A stretch of 64,000 nucleotides of DNA. It comes from Scenedesmus sp. ARA3. Its lineage: Eukaryota; Chlorophyta; Chlorophyceae; Sphaeropleales; Scenedesmaceae. Shown here in pieces: positions 1 to 17,408 of this stretch (positions are counted from its first letter, which is position 1; each line of letters begins with the position of its first letter). The notes below the pieces were generated by a model. That model searched no databases, had not been told where the DNA came from, and worked only from the letters and a program-made list of their open reading frames with translations. The stretch covers positions 62,001-126,000 of the forward strand of contig RWJK01000862.1 in the NCBI GenBank assembly GCA_004335835.1. The letters run 5' to 3'. A program made the position numbers and the translations under genes.

Positions 1-29
1 GCAGCCGCACCACCACGTGTCGGTTGTGC

Positions 30-350
30 AGTCGTGTGCGTGAGTACGTATGGGATGGAGCGTTGTGCTTTTTCTGCGATGTCTGCGGTTACTGCTTGAG
101 CGCGGAGAACCAGAAGGCACGCATGAGGGCGGTGGCGGCGCCTATCTTCACAGCGCAGCTGTGTGCGACATGCAGATGCTGAAACTCCTGGTGAAGCTCG
201 CGTCATTCGTGCAGTTGTGTCCGTGAGTCTGCGTGTGATGGAGTGATGGTGCACTTCTTTCGATGTTGGCGCGAATATTGTTTGTGAACGCGGAGGACCA
301 GAAGCGCATGAGGAGGGTGGTAGCGCCCATCTCCGCGGCACAGGTGTGTG
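30..350 (+). repeat. Two diverged tandem copies of about 185 bp with an exon-end-like segment
   Basis: Positions about 31-160 and 213-345 resemble each other (GTGAGT-type start, CGATGT core, then GCGGAGRACCAGAAG and a GCGCAG or GCACAG end). The copy near 289-337 reads in frame as DQKRMRRVVAPISAAQ followed by a GTGTGTG donor. The copy near 98-157 has CTGTGTG instead, so its donor is lost. This is probably another exon-edge duplication of the bromodomain/CW gene; which copy is used cannot be settled here. Confidence 0.45.
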
Positions 351-556
351 CACGGCAAAGTTGGTTTGTGGTATAACATGAGCGCCGCGCTTTGTGATGG
401 AGTCCGCTGCACATTGGCCCCTGTTGGCATGGATGATCCCCGTCAGTGCGTCAAGCAGCGGGCGCCTGCTTGCAAAGCAACCGAGCATAGCGCAGAGCTT
501 CTTGTCGCGCGTCTACCGGACCAACCACCCGCTGTGTTGCTGTGTGTGCTTGCGCC

Positions 557-598
557 TGCGTGCCCCCCAGATGAATGCACCGCACGAGCCCTGGGCCG
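557..598 (+). repeat. Decoy copy of the acceptor side of exon 710
   Basis: The segment repeats the acceptor and first codons of the exon at 710 (cAG followed by ATGAATGC...CACGAGCCCTGGGCCG). After about 40 bp it diverges into CCTGCTAG, so it does not support the full exon. Confidence 0.7.
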
Positions 599-709
599 CC
601 TGCTAGCAAACCAACTGAGGCATGCCAGGTGTACAATCTTGCACGTCTAACAACCAAGCAACCATGCAAACTGTGTTGATGTGTGTGTATGAATCTGCGT
701 GCCCCACAG

Positions 710-3700
710 ATGAATGCGCTGCACGAGCCCTGGGCCGATGGCGCCCTCAGTGAGGACCTGAGCTGGGGCGCTGCGCCGGCACTGGCACAGTCATCAGAGG
801 CTCTGGCAGACACAGCAGCATCCGGCGGCGCGGCAGCAGCCATGCCTACTGGGCTTGCTGCGCTGGCGCCTGGACAGGAGCTGGACCTGGGGCTGTCATA
901 CAGGGGGCCCAAGGTGGGGCGCTACTGCTTTGTTTTGGGCTGTGTTTTGGCTGCGCAATGCATGCTGCTCAGAAGCGCTGGCAGACACAGCAGATGCAGG
1001 CAGCAGCAGCAGCAGCAGCAGGGTTGGTTCGATAGCCTGCTGTGCTGCGTCGTCGCCGGAGCTCGTATGGCTGTCATACAGGGGCTTCAAGGTGGGGCGT
1101 CATTTTCCCTGTCTGTTTGCCTGCAGCCGCCAAACGTGCGTGGCCGCCAGGAGGGCATGCCAGGGGAGCGCCGCATCCGCCGCACCATCATCAAGCCAGC
1201 ACTAACCACCACCATCCTGCCGCTGTTTTCTTTTGTGTAAAAAGCTGCAGCCACCCACCGTGCGCGATCGCCAGGAGGGCATGCCAGGGGAGCGCCGCAT
1301 TATGTTCAGGGTCAACAAATCACCACTAACAGCCACACCTTCTGTGCTGCTGCCTTCATTGCGCCTGCAGCCACCCACCGTGCGTGGCCGCCAGGAGGGC
1401 ATGCCAGGGGAGCGCCGCATGCACCGCACGATCGTATAGCCAATGCTCTAACCACCACTGTCCTTGCGCTGTTTGCTTATGATCAAAACTGCAGCCACCT
1501 ACTGTGCGTGGCCGCCAGGAGGGTATGCCAGGGGAGCGCCGCATCCGCCGTACCATCACCTACAACCTGGCCAGCGAGGCGCAGGTCGTGCGCAGCATCC
1601 TCATCACGGGCCGCGAGGACATCGCGGCGCTGAATGCGCTGTGCAGGCGTGGTGATGGCTTTGGGGAGCAGCGCATACCAGCCAAGCAGAGTGAGTGCGC
1701 TGGCAGCTGGCATGCATGTTCAGCTGAATGAAATGGATGCGGTCAGTGTGTACCAGTGTGCCGATGGCTTTGGGGAGCAGCGCATTCCCGCCAAGCCAAG
1801 TGAGTACGCTGGCAGCCGCAGCTGGTATATTGGATGAAAGTGAGGAGGTGACATGAGGTCCTGGTGGGCCAAGTCACGTGCCATCAGCTGATTGCCGAGT
1901 GTGCTTTTTAAAAAACACAATGGCTTAGCAAGCCAACGCTTTGGACCCGCCAGCAGGCACGGTAGGTAATGTGCAGTCAGTGTGTCTCTCCCACTGCATC
2001 GGCTGTTCAGGTGCTGGCTCAAGGTTGTGCTGGCTTGCTGTAGGGTTGCTCGAGCAGCTCTCCGCAGGACTCTGCTGCGCCCCACCAAATGCCCTCAGCC
2101 CCCATATGTGGCATACTTCCTGTCTTTTGGTACACACGTCAACCTGACGCCAAGCTGCGCGTGCCCAGCAGTGTGCCTCCAGCTTCCAGCTGCCTCCTTG
2201 AAATATTCCTGACGCCTGCCTGGCTGCCTTTCTGTCTGCTTATACGCACAGACGCCAGGCCCCGCCTGGCCAGGAGTGTGCCTCCAGCCTCCAGCAGCTT
2301 CCCTTTTGTTCCTGTTGCCTGCCTGTATGTCTATTTGCCGTCATCCACTCTTTTTGCCGGTGCCTGCCTGTCTGCCGATCTGCCTATCTGCTTTTGTCTT
2401 TCTAGACGCCAGGCCCCGCGTGGTCAGGAGTGTGCCTCCAACCTCCAGCTGCCTCCATTCTTGATCCTGCTGCCTGCCTGCCTTTCTGTCTGCTTATACG
2501 CACAGACGCCAGGCCCCGCGTGCTCAGGGGTGTGCCTCTGGGCAAGCCCTGGCAACCAGTCCTACGGGAGCCAGACATCCTCAGCCTGCTGCCGCCAGAG
2601 CTCGCAGCAAACCAGCCATCGGCAGCAGCACAAGCAGCCGCAGCGGCCGCCGCCGCAGCAGCAGCAGCAGCAAACGCCGCTGCTGCCGGCGGCTGGGCTG
2701 GGTATCCAGCTGCTGACCTAGCAGCAGATGCGGATCCGGCTGCAGCTGCAGCATGGGCCGCGCAGCAGCAGCAGCTGGCGCTGCAGCAGCAGCAGTACGC
2801 TGCTGTCAATGCAGCGCCTGCACGTGCTCCGAAGGGTGGGGGTAGGCAGCTGAGCAAGAAGGAGCAGAAGGCGCTTGCGGCGAGGCAGGCGCGGGAGGCT
2901 GCTGCAGGGCGCAAGCGCAAGCGGGACAGGCGCGGGCGTGAGGACTTTGACGGCAGCGATGACAGCTTTGAGGTGAGAGTGATGAGAGCTTTGAAGTGAG
3001 AGGGATGAGAGCCTTTGTGCGAGGGTTGTGAGAGCCTCGAGGTGAGAGAGATGAGAGCCTTAAGAGAAATGAGAACGTTTTCGTGGGACAGATGACAGCT
3101 TTGAGGTAAGGGCTGTGTGGTGCCATGTGTAGCATGCGTGCTTGCAGGATAGCCGATCGTAGAGTGTGACGGCAGTGGTGAGAGCTTTCGCAGTGAGGGC
3201 TGGCGAAGATAAAGCAGACAGACAGCTAGCAGCATTGCGTCTTGTGTGCAAGAGCAAGGACAACGAACAACTTTGAGTTGGATGTGTGGCTGTTGATCGT
3301 GCACTGCAGGCAGTCGCTACTGTGCCCAGCTCGCTCGCAGCTGCAGCGCGCCACCCACCTCCCATGCACTGCCAGCACGACGCGTGCCAACACCCCACGC
3401 GCAGACACTTGCTTGCGACACAACTTCACTTTTGTCACGCCTTGGCATGTTGCTTATGTTGCAACACTATCCAGTGTGCTTAACTGCCGCCAATATGCAC
3501 GCATCTCTGCCGCAGTGCGAGAGGATAGTGACATGCAAGTCCTGGCACCATCTTGGATTCACGTGTCCTGTACATTGCTGTGTCCTGCTGTGTGGTTTCA
3601 GATGACCGAGAGTGACAGTGAGCTAGAGGCTGAGATGGCGGAAGAAAGCGAGGAAGACAGCCCCAGCGCGAAAGCAACACGCATCAAGCGGCCCCGCGCA

Positions 3701-4706
3701 GCAGCAGCAGGCGCAGCAGCAGCCGCGGCAGCAGCTGGCGAGGGCTTGGCAGCAGCAGGGGCTGCGCTTGCGCCTGCTGCTGCTGCTCCTATGGGGTATG
3801 CTGCCGCGCCTGCGCCTGACAATGCCCCTGGCGCTGCTGCTGGTGCATCAGCTCTCATGAGGGCAGCACTGGAGGAGCTGAACCACAGGTGAGCCAGGCG
3901 CGGCAGCAGCACAGCCACATGTTGCTTCCGCTGAACATCCTGCATCTACCTCAGATTGGCAGCTGCGCAACTCTTCCAGTTTCGCTGCACTGCAGCAGGA
4001 CTTCCAATCAACTCATCTCGATGCGTAAGTGCCACCTGATTGGCGCCGCGTGCAGCAACCCTGCCCACGTCGCTGCTGCTGCCGCTGCTGCGCTGCAGGT
4101 TTGCTGTCGCGCTTGACGCCATGTTCCGTCACGGCTCCAACAGGGCACGCATGGGGGGTTTGTGGCGCATCTTTGAGAGGCCCGTGAACCTGTCTCAGAT
4201 CAAGGACTATGAGGTCTACGTGCCCAAGGAGCGCCAGATGTGGCTGTTGAAGATAAAGGGCCGGGTGCGTGTGGTCACAGCCAACAAGATTGCAGGAGAG
4301 CGGCCGCATTGAGGGCAGGATATGTATGTTGCGAGTGCTCGCTTTGTGTGACCTGTGCCGAAGGACTGGTCAATGCAAATGCGGCACCTGTTCCCCATCG
4401 CTGCTGCCGCATCTTGCCTGCATGCGTGATGGCTGAGAAACACATGCTCCTCTGCGCGCTGTCGGCTGTGGTCTGGGCTGTGTGGCGGCTGTGCAGGTGC
4501 AGCGCTGCTTCTATGGCAGCAAGGCCGAGTTCCTGGCAGATTCCCAGGCAATTGTTGACGCTGCGCGCGCGTACAACACCCCGAAGGTGGGTGGCACAGC
4601 AGCCACGCCCGCGGTCATTGATGCGGCACAGGCCATGCTCAACGAGGGGCTGCGCGTGCTGGGCGAGGCGGTCGACCTGGAGTACTGGGAGAAGCGCGTG
4701 GAGGTG

Positions 4707-4743
<37 letters not shown>

Positions 4744-5170
4744 AATGTGATTGATAGACTGCCGCAGCGTTGTATGTGTGCCAAAGGTGTACAGCAGCCG
4801 TTGCCTGTACCACTAGCGTAACTTCCACTTGACAGTTTGTTTAAGCTCGAGCAACTCCCTGCCGCCGCCGCTGCTGCTGCTGCTGCTGCCGCCGCAGATC
4901 GAGCGCGTGCGGCAGCAGCCCAACGGCTTCCAGCAGCTGCTGCGCGGCGCCTTGCTCGAGTCGACTGCCAAGGCAGGCGAGGCGCCGCTGGGCTGGCGCT
5001 GGGTTGGGTGTGACACCTGCCAGGCGTGGCGGCTGGTCACCGATGCTGCCTTGTATAACATGGGCTTGGGCCTGGAGGCGGATGCTGTGCCATTTTATTG
5101 CAGCGCCAATGTGGACAGGCCTGGCGGCGCGGGCTGTGCCGAGCCTGCGGAGTGGGTGGAGTCTGGATGA
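710..5170 (+). CDS. Bromodomain and CW-type zinc-finger protein, 3' part of gene
   Basis: A chromatin reader. Phase-consistent exons are 710-913, 1495-1690, 2506-2972, 3602-3888, 4099-4264, 4497-4703 and 4898-5170 (stop TGA), 599 residues in all. The N-terminal part is unrecognised and Ala/Gln-rich, followed by a basic stretch (RKRKRDRRG) and an acidic one. The bromodomain is split over two exons: IFERPVNLSQIKDYE, then FYGSKAEFLADSQ and the AxxYN motif (AARAYNTP). The last exon holds a CW zinc finger: WVGCDTCQAWR, FYCSAN and a final CAEP supply the Trp and four Cys. Such modules bind acetyl-lysine and methyl-lysine on histone H3. The exon at 710 starts right after an acceptor, so the gene probably extends upstream, possibly out of the window. 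The bromodomain looks somewhat TAF1-like, but the rest does not match TAF1 well. Confidence 0.7.
1056..1098 (+). repeat. Decoy copy of the donor side of exon 710-913
   Basis: GGAGCT...GGCTGTCATACAGGGG...CAAGGTGGGGCG repeats the end of the exon and its donor (878-920) about 180 bp downstream, inside the next intron. Confidence 0.65.
1121..1432 (+). repeat. Three tandem decoy copies of the acceptor side of exon 1495
   Basis: Copies at 1121-1192, 1245-1301 and 1365-1432 each start CTGCAGCC, run through GGCCGCCAGGAGGGCATGCC and end near CGCCGCAT. The fourth copy (1491-1555) alone continues into the long open exon ending at 1690. The spacing is 120-125 bp, and the intervening intron sequence (ACTAACCACCACC, CTGTTTGCTT) is partly repeated too. 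Confidence 0.85.
1763..1816 (+). repeat. Decoy copy of the donor side of exon 1495-1690
   Basis: GATGGCTTTGGGGAGCAGCG...GCCAAG...GTGAGT...GCTGGCAGC repeats 1653-1708 about 110 bp downstream. Both copies keep a consensus GTGAGT donor, so either could in principle be used. Confidence 0.8.
2233..2455 (+). repeat. Decoy copies of the acceptor side of exon 2506
   Basis: ACGCCAGGCCCCGC...CAGG.GTGTGCCTC occurs near 2252, 2406 and 2506. Only the last continues into the exon (GKPWQPVLREPD). The pyrimidine-rich CTGCCTTTCTGTCTGC leader is also repeated, and a weaker copy lies near 2160. Confidence 0.75.
2959..3115 (+). repeat. Degenerate array of donor-side copies after exon 2506-2972
   Basis: The real exon ends GATGACAGCTTTGAG with a GTGAGA donor at 2973. 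About five decaying copies (GATGAGAGCTTTGAAGTGAGAG, GAGAGCCTCGAGGTGAGAG, and a near-perfect GATGACAGCTTTGAGGTAAG at about 3091) follow within 150 bp. Confidence 0.7.
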
Positions 5171-5250
5171 GCGCATGCGTGTGGGGGTAGCAGCAGCGCG
5201 TGGTGTTGCACTAAGCAGCTCCCAACAGCATTGGTCAGCAAGCCAAGGCG

Positions 5251-5315
5251 AATGTGGACAGGCCTGGGGGTGCGGGCTGTGCCAAGCCTGCGGAGTTGGT
5301 GGAGTCTGGATGAGC
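5251..5315 (+). repeat. Duplicate of the 3' end of the last coding exon, stop codon included
   Basis: This 65 bp segment repeats 5108-5172 (AATGTGGACAGGCCTGG...GTGGAGTCTGGATGAGC). It starts inside the CW-finger-coding exon and carries the same TGA. It lies in the presumed 3' UTR, so the duplication process is not restricted to introns. Confidence 0.8.
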
Positions 5316-6607
5316 TGGCGCGACAGCACAGCAGGGCGAGTACAGCAAGTATGCTCTTGCGGCATGTTGCCATGGCAGCGCCTGTGCACACACGTGTACA
5401 GCTTGAGCGGTGCAGCAATTGAGCTGCGTCTGCAGTGTATGGTAGAGGGCTTTTGTGTTTGTGTCCAACTCAATCATCATGACTGATCTGCTATTGAACA
5501 TATGAACAACATATTGTGCCAATGCATTGGCTGGGCTCACCGCAGGCTGCATACGTCACATCGTTGTTACTGCAGCGGGCATGGCTATGGATAAGGGTGG
5601 CAGACAATTTCCAGTAGTGTGATGTATGTCCATCAACTGCTCAGGTGTTTGCAACTGCACATGTGCTTGAAAGCGCGTGTGGGTGGGCCATGATTATCAT
5701 ATAGCGCTTGCCGGACCCAGGTGCGCGTGCGCGTGGTACTGCCACGGCCGGCATGTGTAACAATGACGGGTATTGCCTGCAAGTCTTTACACAGTGTTGA
5801 GTCAGAGTTCTCCAAAGATCCCGGCATATGCAGCAGCACTCCTGTTACAGTTGGATATGTGACACCGGCGGCAGTGCAACTATCCTGCGGTGGTCGCTAA
5901 GTATAATCTCCTTTTGCACGCCCTGGGAACACCCGCAGTCATCAGTGAAGCAATCAACACACTGCCGCAGACGCTCCCTCAACTCGACGCTGCGGCTGCA
6001 AGTCCACTTGGCATTGGACGTTGGACGGTCAGCGTGAAGTTCAGTGCAACATCACAGCTTCCCCTCTTCTTAAGGTGTGTGTTATGTGTTGCATTCTGTA
6101 CCAGGCGCTGCAAGGCACGCAACACCCTGCTTCCAGACCTGCACACACCAGAGAGACAAATGCTGGCTTGAAGGTTGCGTCGCGCACTGCGCAGCAGCTC
6201 TAGCAGCATACTTGCGCCAAGCCAACAACAACAACACCCAGAACACAACGGCCCTTGCAGCAGCAGGACAGCCGTGCCCCACAAAACAATAACCACAACT
6301 GCACCCAGCAGGCGTCAACTCCACATATTTGCAGCAGATACCTGCCATGCACAAAACGCGCATGTGCAAGACTCAAGCGACAGCAGTGTGGTGCATGTGT
6401 CAATATCACCCGGCATAGGACGCACTCAAGATGATTTGGTGCACCCTCACAGCAAGCCCCAGGGCATATGCTTCAATGCACAGCACGTTGAAACAAACAT
6501 TTTCGCAGCTTGTTGGTAGCAGTCAAGAACATGGTGGCAATGACCTGCACCCAGAATGAAAGCCAACCTCTCAACCCACGGATCACAACTGCAGCTGACC
6601 TGAACAG
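5316..6607. other. Convergent intergenic region, no gene assigned
   Basis: This stretch lies between the stops of the bromodomain/CW gene (+) and the ADP-ribosylglycohydrolase-like gene (-) and should hold both 3' UTRs. A TGTAA pentamer, the usual polyadenylation signal of green algae, lies at 5756-5760. A short open stretch near 5890-6060 (+) has acceptable composition, but I could not join it to any gene. Confidence 0.5.
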
Positions 6608-9600
6608 CTAAGCAACCTCCCTAGCTCCACACACAGCGGCAGCCCACGCCTGTACATCACTGCCAGCATCGCAGCGCCGCACCCAGCTCTGCGGCACAGC
6701 CTCAGCCCCCAGCACTGCACCCAAGCAGGCCCCTGCATAGCTCGCCCGGCTGGCACAACAGCCACCAGCCAGCATAACCTCACGTATCGCTGCCACAAAT
6801 ATGCGCTGCTTCGCCTCCATACTCAAGCCATGCAGGGGACTACCAGCGGTGCTGCGGTCCGCCTGCTGCTGCTGCTGCTGCTGTTGTGCTGCCAGCCACT
6901 CATGATGCAGCACTGCATGGATGGGTGTCTGCAGCGCATTAGGCATGTGGCAGTTGCGGCCCAGCTCCTGTACTGCATCGCCGTGTGGCGTCTGCTGCAG
7001 CTGCAGAACCTTTTCCAGGTGGCCGGCAATGGCTGCAGACAGCTCAGGCTGAGGCATGCTACCTGTGTGAGGGCAGCGCGCAGCAGCAGGAGCAACGGCA
7101 AGCAGGCCGTGAGTGGTTACAGCAGCAGCGGCAGCAGATCACTGCAGAAGCCACTGACAGCCTAACATAACTGAAAAGCTTGCTGCAGCTCACCGGACGC
7201 TCTGCATGCATGCACGCACTGCTACTTTGCTGGCACTAGAAGCACGCTGCCGACTGCTTGTGTCACTGCTGCCAGCAGCAGCTGCCTCATACTACGCGCC
7301 GCTGCAGCTGTGCACGCACGAGTGCATGCTTCAGCACCGCCATCTGCAGCACTCACCTCCTCCATTCTGCTGCTGCTGCAGCTCCTGCACAGTCTCCCTC
7401 ACAGCTTGCTCAGCAGCCTGGCCCAGCAGCAGCCGCTCAAGCACCGCTGCACCAGCACAGCCCCATGCGGCAGCTGCATCCGTGTTCTGTGTGGTGCGCG
7501 TTGCCGCCTCAACCAGACGCATCAGGCGCTCGTCTCCTGCATACATGGCAATCAGGGGCGCCAGGCGCGCCACGCAGTCTGCCTGCTGATCCTCTGCGCC
7601 TGTTGCTGGCGGCTGCAGGCCCCTGGCCCTGTTGCGCAGGAAGGCCTGAGTCCGGGGCAATGCAGGGGCAGCAGAAAAGACAGCAGGCAAAACAACTGAG
7701 TCAAAAAAACTGATAGGCATGGAAAGCAGGGTTGTGGTCCTGTTGCACAGGAAGGCCTGAGGCACACAATGCAGGGACAGAGATGGGCCTGGGGGACAGC
7801 ACGCACGCCAGCTGTGGGAACGACGAGGTAAAGACGCATAGGGGTTGTCTATACTACAGAGAGAGGTGGAAGGTGTGCTATACAACCACTCGCACGGTGC
7901 TAGGCTCTCTCAGGCGCAATTGTACAGCGGCACACCATTATCATGTCACCCGACACAGCGATGAATCCGTTCAGCGCAAGCACTCACCACTGTGGAGGCG
8001 TTCATGTAGCCGTCAAACCCGCTGCTGTAGCTTGCACCATACAGCTCAGCGTAGCGCCCGCAGTGCAGCCCCGCTTGCTCCGCCAGGCTGCGCAGCAGCA
8101 GCAGCGTCTGCTCGCCGTAGGGGCTGTTCCTGCCTGTGGTGTACATTGGCAGGAAGCTGCTCTGCACTGGGTCGAAGAACTCAAGCCCGACTGAGTCTGC
8201 TGCTGCTGCTGGTGTGCCGTTTGTGGCCTGTGGGAGGAGCGAGAGAATGAAGGAGATGCAGCACAGGGCAGCGGCAGCAGGTGCTCTTTGAGTCTGGCAT
8301 GCGGCATGCCAGGCTGGCAAATGTGATGGCGTGGTGAACGTGCACCACACAGGCTGCCGAACATCCTCAGCCAGGCCTGCATGAATGCAGCTCGATGGTC
8401 TCCTTTGTTTGTCTGTGGGTTTTGACCACTGGTGTTTCCAAGCGTTGCCAACTTGTGCCTCCTTTGCCTCACTGCTTGTGCATGTGAACCAGGCGCCACT
8501 CACCTGCTGCCGCTGCTGCAGCAGCTGCTGCAGCTTTGCCACGTCGTAGATCCACTGCACTGGCGTGGCAGCAGCATCCGCCACGCAGCAGCCGATGATG
8601 GCGCCAGCAGCACGCTGCGCAATGCTGAGGCCACCTACAGAATCACCACAATCAGGTGCTTGAACAATTTGCATGCTACATGGCTTGGCACTTCTGGCTG
8701 GCACCAATTTAAAGGCAAGTGCATGTAACAATGGCGCACGCAGGCCCGGGACCTGCTCCGCTGTACTCAACTCAGCACAGCAACAGCAGCTGCTAGCATG
8801 CCAGCTGTTTCTGTTCACAAGCTGCCGTCCTACGACCAGCATATGACTCATATGACATGAGTTCAGCACTCTGCATGATGCATGCAGGCATACAAAAAAT
8901 GAAGTTCACCACATCTGAAGCCTCGAGATCAGTGCCGGGGTGTCACAGCGGTACCTGTAGCTGAGGCAGCCGCAGTCCATGCGCTAGGGGTATGCAGCTG
9001 CTGGTACAGTTGAGGGTCGCCAGACTGCTGCTGCTGCTGGGCCGCATCTGCACGGCTAGCTGCTGCCGCTGCAGCTGCCTGTGCGCAGCTGGGGCAGCCC
9101 AGAGCTTGTGTGGCTTCCAGTGCTGCTGCATCAAGCCGCCGCATCTCAGCATACTTGGCCTGCGCCTGCAGCAGGAACAGGAGTGGCACACAGTTGTTGA
9201 TGAGTGTGAATGAATGGCAACTGCAATCAAACAAATCCTTTGTCAGGGTCAACATAGCTGCATGGATGTTAATGGCATATGACCGGACATAAACGAGTCA
9301 TACGCAGGATGCACACGCTGGCCAGCTTTGCTCAGGCGAAGAGCCACCTGCGTACGTGTGTGGCCTCGTCTACATTAACTCCCTTGCAACTTGCTGCAAT
9401 CCTGCACGGCCGTGATCCAAAGCTCCTAGCTGCAGGCACTGAGAGCTGCTACCTGCTAGATGCAGGCACTGATGCATGGAGCCCGCCAGCCAAACAACCC
9501 TACCTCCTCAAAGCGGCCCTGCTTGTTCAGCGCCTGCGCCTGCTCGTGCGCCTCCATAGCTTGCCTCTCTAGCTGTTCAACAAGCTGCCTGCCCTTCGCT

Positions 9601-9776
9601 ACATCTGTTGCACCTGGAGCTGGGGTTGCCACGGAGTTGCTGGCAGCAGCAGATGCCACGACCACTGAGTGCGCCCCCATTTTTGAGCGTCCGGCCGGCC
9701 GCAAAGATACAGCTACCGATGACCTGCTGTGTGTGAACGCGCCAGCTAGTACTGGCCTTTGCAAAAGCACTGGCAT
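6608..9776 (-). CDS. ADP-ribosylglycohydrolase-fold protein, J1-crystallin-like clade
   Basis: Exons in transcript order are 9776-9504, 9165-8955, 8634-8504, 8227-7988, 7645-7357 and 7062-6608 (stop TAG); phases agree and give 532 residues. The first exon (MPVLLQRPVLAGAFTHSRSS...) is Arg/Ser/Ala-rich and acid-poor, like an organelle transit peptide. The next is Gln/Ala-rich linker. The fold shows as GAIIGCCVADAAATPVQW, then SPYGEQTLLLLRSL and SSGFDGYMN, and near the C-terminus MLAGGCCASRASYAGACLGA. Classical ADP-ribosylhydrolases have GDA, TDDT and GGDTD at these places to hold two metal ions. Here they read ADA, YGEQT and GGCCAS, so hydrolase activity is doubtful. J1-crystallin relatives show a similar YGDQT variant. 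The substrate is unknown. Confidence 0.8.
7740..7795 (-). repeat. Decoy copy of the acceptor side of the fifth exon of the ADP-ribosylglycohydrolase-like gene
   Basis: The plus-strand sequence TGTTGCACAGGAAGGCCTGAG...CAATGCAGGGAC at 7741-7787 repeats TGTTGCGCAGGAAGGCCTGAG...CAATGCAGGGGC near 7630-7675. On the gene's strand the decoy lies upstream of the real acceptor, as in the plus-strand genes. Confidence 0.7.
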
Positions 9777-10480
9777 GAGGACGACGAACCCAGTGCGGTG
9801 ATGCAATTGCCTGTAAAAGGCGGAGCGAATGTGCAAGCCCCAGTCAAATGATCTTGTCGAGGAAGCCACAATTGCAGGCGATGCACTGTTGCATCACCAC
9901 ACGGTGCCCACGCACAACCCTACCCGTAATTATCAATGACACTGCTGCTCTCTGTGCCAAGTTTGACGCTACAACGTGCACGGCAATGTATCTTCAGTTC
10001 GTTGCGGTGTTAGCGCAGCTGAGTTCAACCTGGAAGTTGGCCCACCACATACAGCTCTACTAAAAGGCGCACAGGATAAGCGTGTATGTATGCTTACATA
10101 TAACAGATTGTAGCTTTTGTAACAATGGGAATGTCTGTCTGGAGAACGGCGCAGAGGTGGGGAACACACAGGCAGCAGCAGCTGTAGCAGCAGCAGCAGC
10201 AGCACCATGGCCTGACCTAGCACCTGCCATTATTCTCAGCTACAGCTGCTCAGCTCAGACCTACACGCATAGCTGCACTCAAAAATATTTCATGTGTTTG
10301 CAGTCTACACACCAACTGCAGGGGCCTTCATTCTACGCGTGAGTCACCAGTGCATCAGTTTCTGTACCGGTCAGGCAGCTGCTACCCTTGCAAGCTGGTG
10401 TTTGTGCAGCAGGCTTGCGGTTTTGGATCCTTGCAAAGCCGTGGTTACAGGCACATAACAGCTAGCTGCGCCTGACTGCA
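9777..10480. promoter_or_regulatory. Divergent intergenic region between the ADP-ribosylglycohydrolase-like gene and the DEG9-like gene
   Basis: Transcription leaves this stretch in both directions. It should hold both promoters and the 5' UTR or first exon of the DEG9-like gene, whose ATG I could not place. No clear TATA box or other element stands out. Confidence 0.4.
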
Positions 10481-10613
10481 GCTGTGCAAATGGCGTGTCA
10501 TGGCCATGACAAGGCCCATCCCAATCTCCAATCCTGTGGTCCTGCCTGCCTCCTTTCACTGCGTTGCCATTTCCTAAAATGCTGCAGCATGCAACACACT
10601 TGGATCCAAGCCT

Positions 10614-16841
<6,228 letters not shown>

Positions 16842-17408
16842 CTGCTGCTGGACAGCGTCTTGTATGGTCAACAGGTTGGTGTTATTGTGAGTGGCTCTAC
16901 AGGTTCTGGCAAAGGTTGGATGTGTGGCTGCATGTAACTGTGCATGGATGTGCACTACGGCGGGTCTGGTTGACTTTGACCTTGAGTCTACACGGTAGCA
17001 GTCCACATTGCATGCTCAGTTCAGGCATGGGCCCCACACTCTTGTTTGAAAGATCATTAAACAGTGGTCGATGTCCATGCACGCTTGCAGCTGCAAAGAA
17101 GCCACAGGAGCCTGTCTGTCTATTGGCGAATAAACCTGTCTGGTGTCAACGGGCAGTGCCCCACAAAGCTGCCTGCAAGGTCTTGCTGAACTGCAACGTC
17201 GAAACGCAGGTGTGCTTACTGTGTGTACACAGATGCCTGCGTAGATTGTTCCTGACGTAACAGCCACACACGGTTGATTCACCTTGTGTCACCCGACGCC
17301 AGGCTGACCCTTACAAGGAATGACGACGCCCAGCAGGTGGCGTGTGTTGATCAGCTCTGCGTCTTTACTGTTCTGATTGAGCCGCTGCCCTCGCCTGCAT
17401 CATCAACA
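16842..17408. other. Intergenic, between the DEG9-like gene and the small secreted-protein gene
   Basis: Both neighbours are on the plus strand. The stretch should hold the DEG9-like 3' UTR and the next promoter. I see no coding exon, RNA gene or clear promoter element in it. Confidence 0.5.

Noticed and set aside
1..5170. Identification of the first gene as TAF1
   Set aside because: Only the bromodomain resembles TAF1. The characteristic central domain and zinc knuckle are not visible, and TAF1 has no CW finger.
5890..6171. Plus-strand open stretch AISEAINTLPQTLPQLD-like after the bromodomain/CW gene
   Set aside because: The sequence looks moderately coding, but there is no ATG start, family match or splice partner that I can defend.
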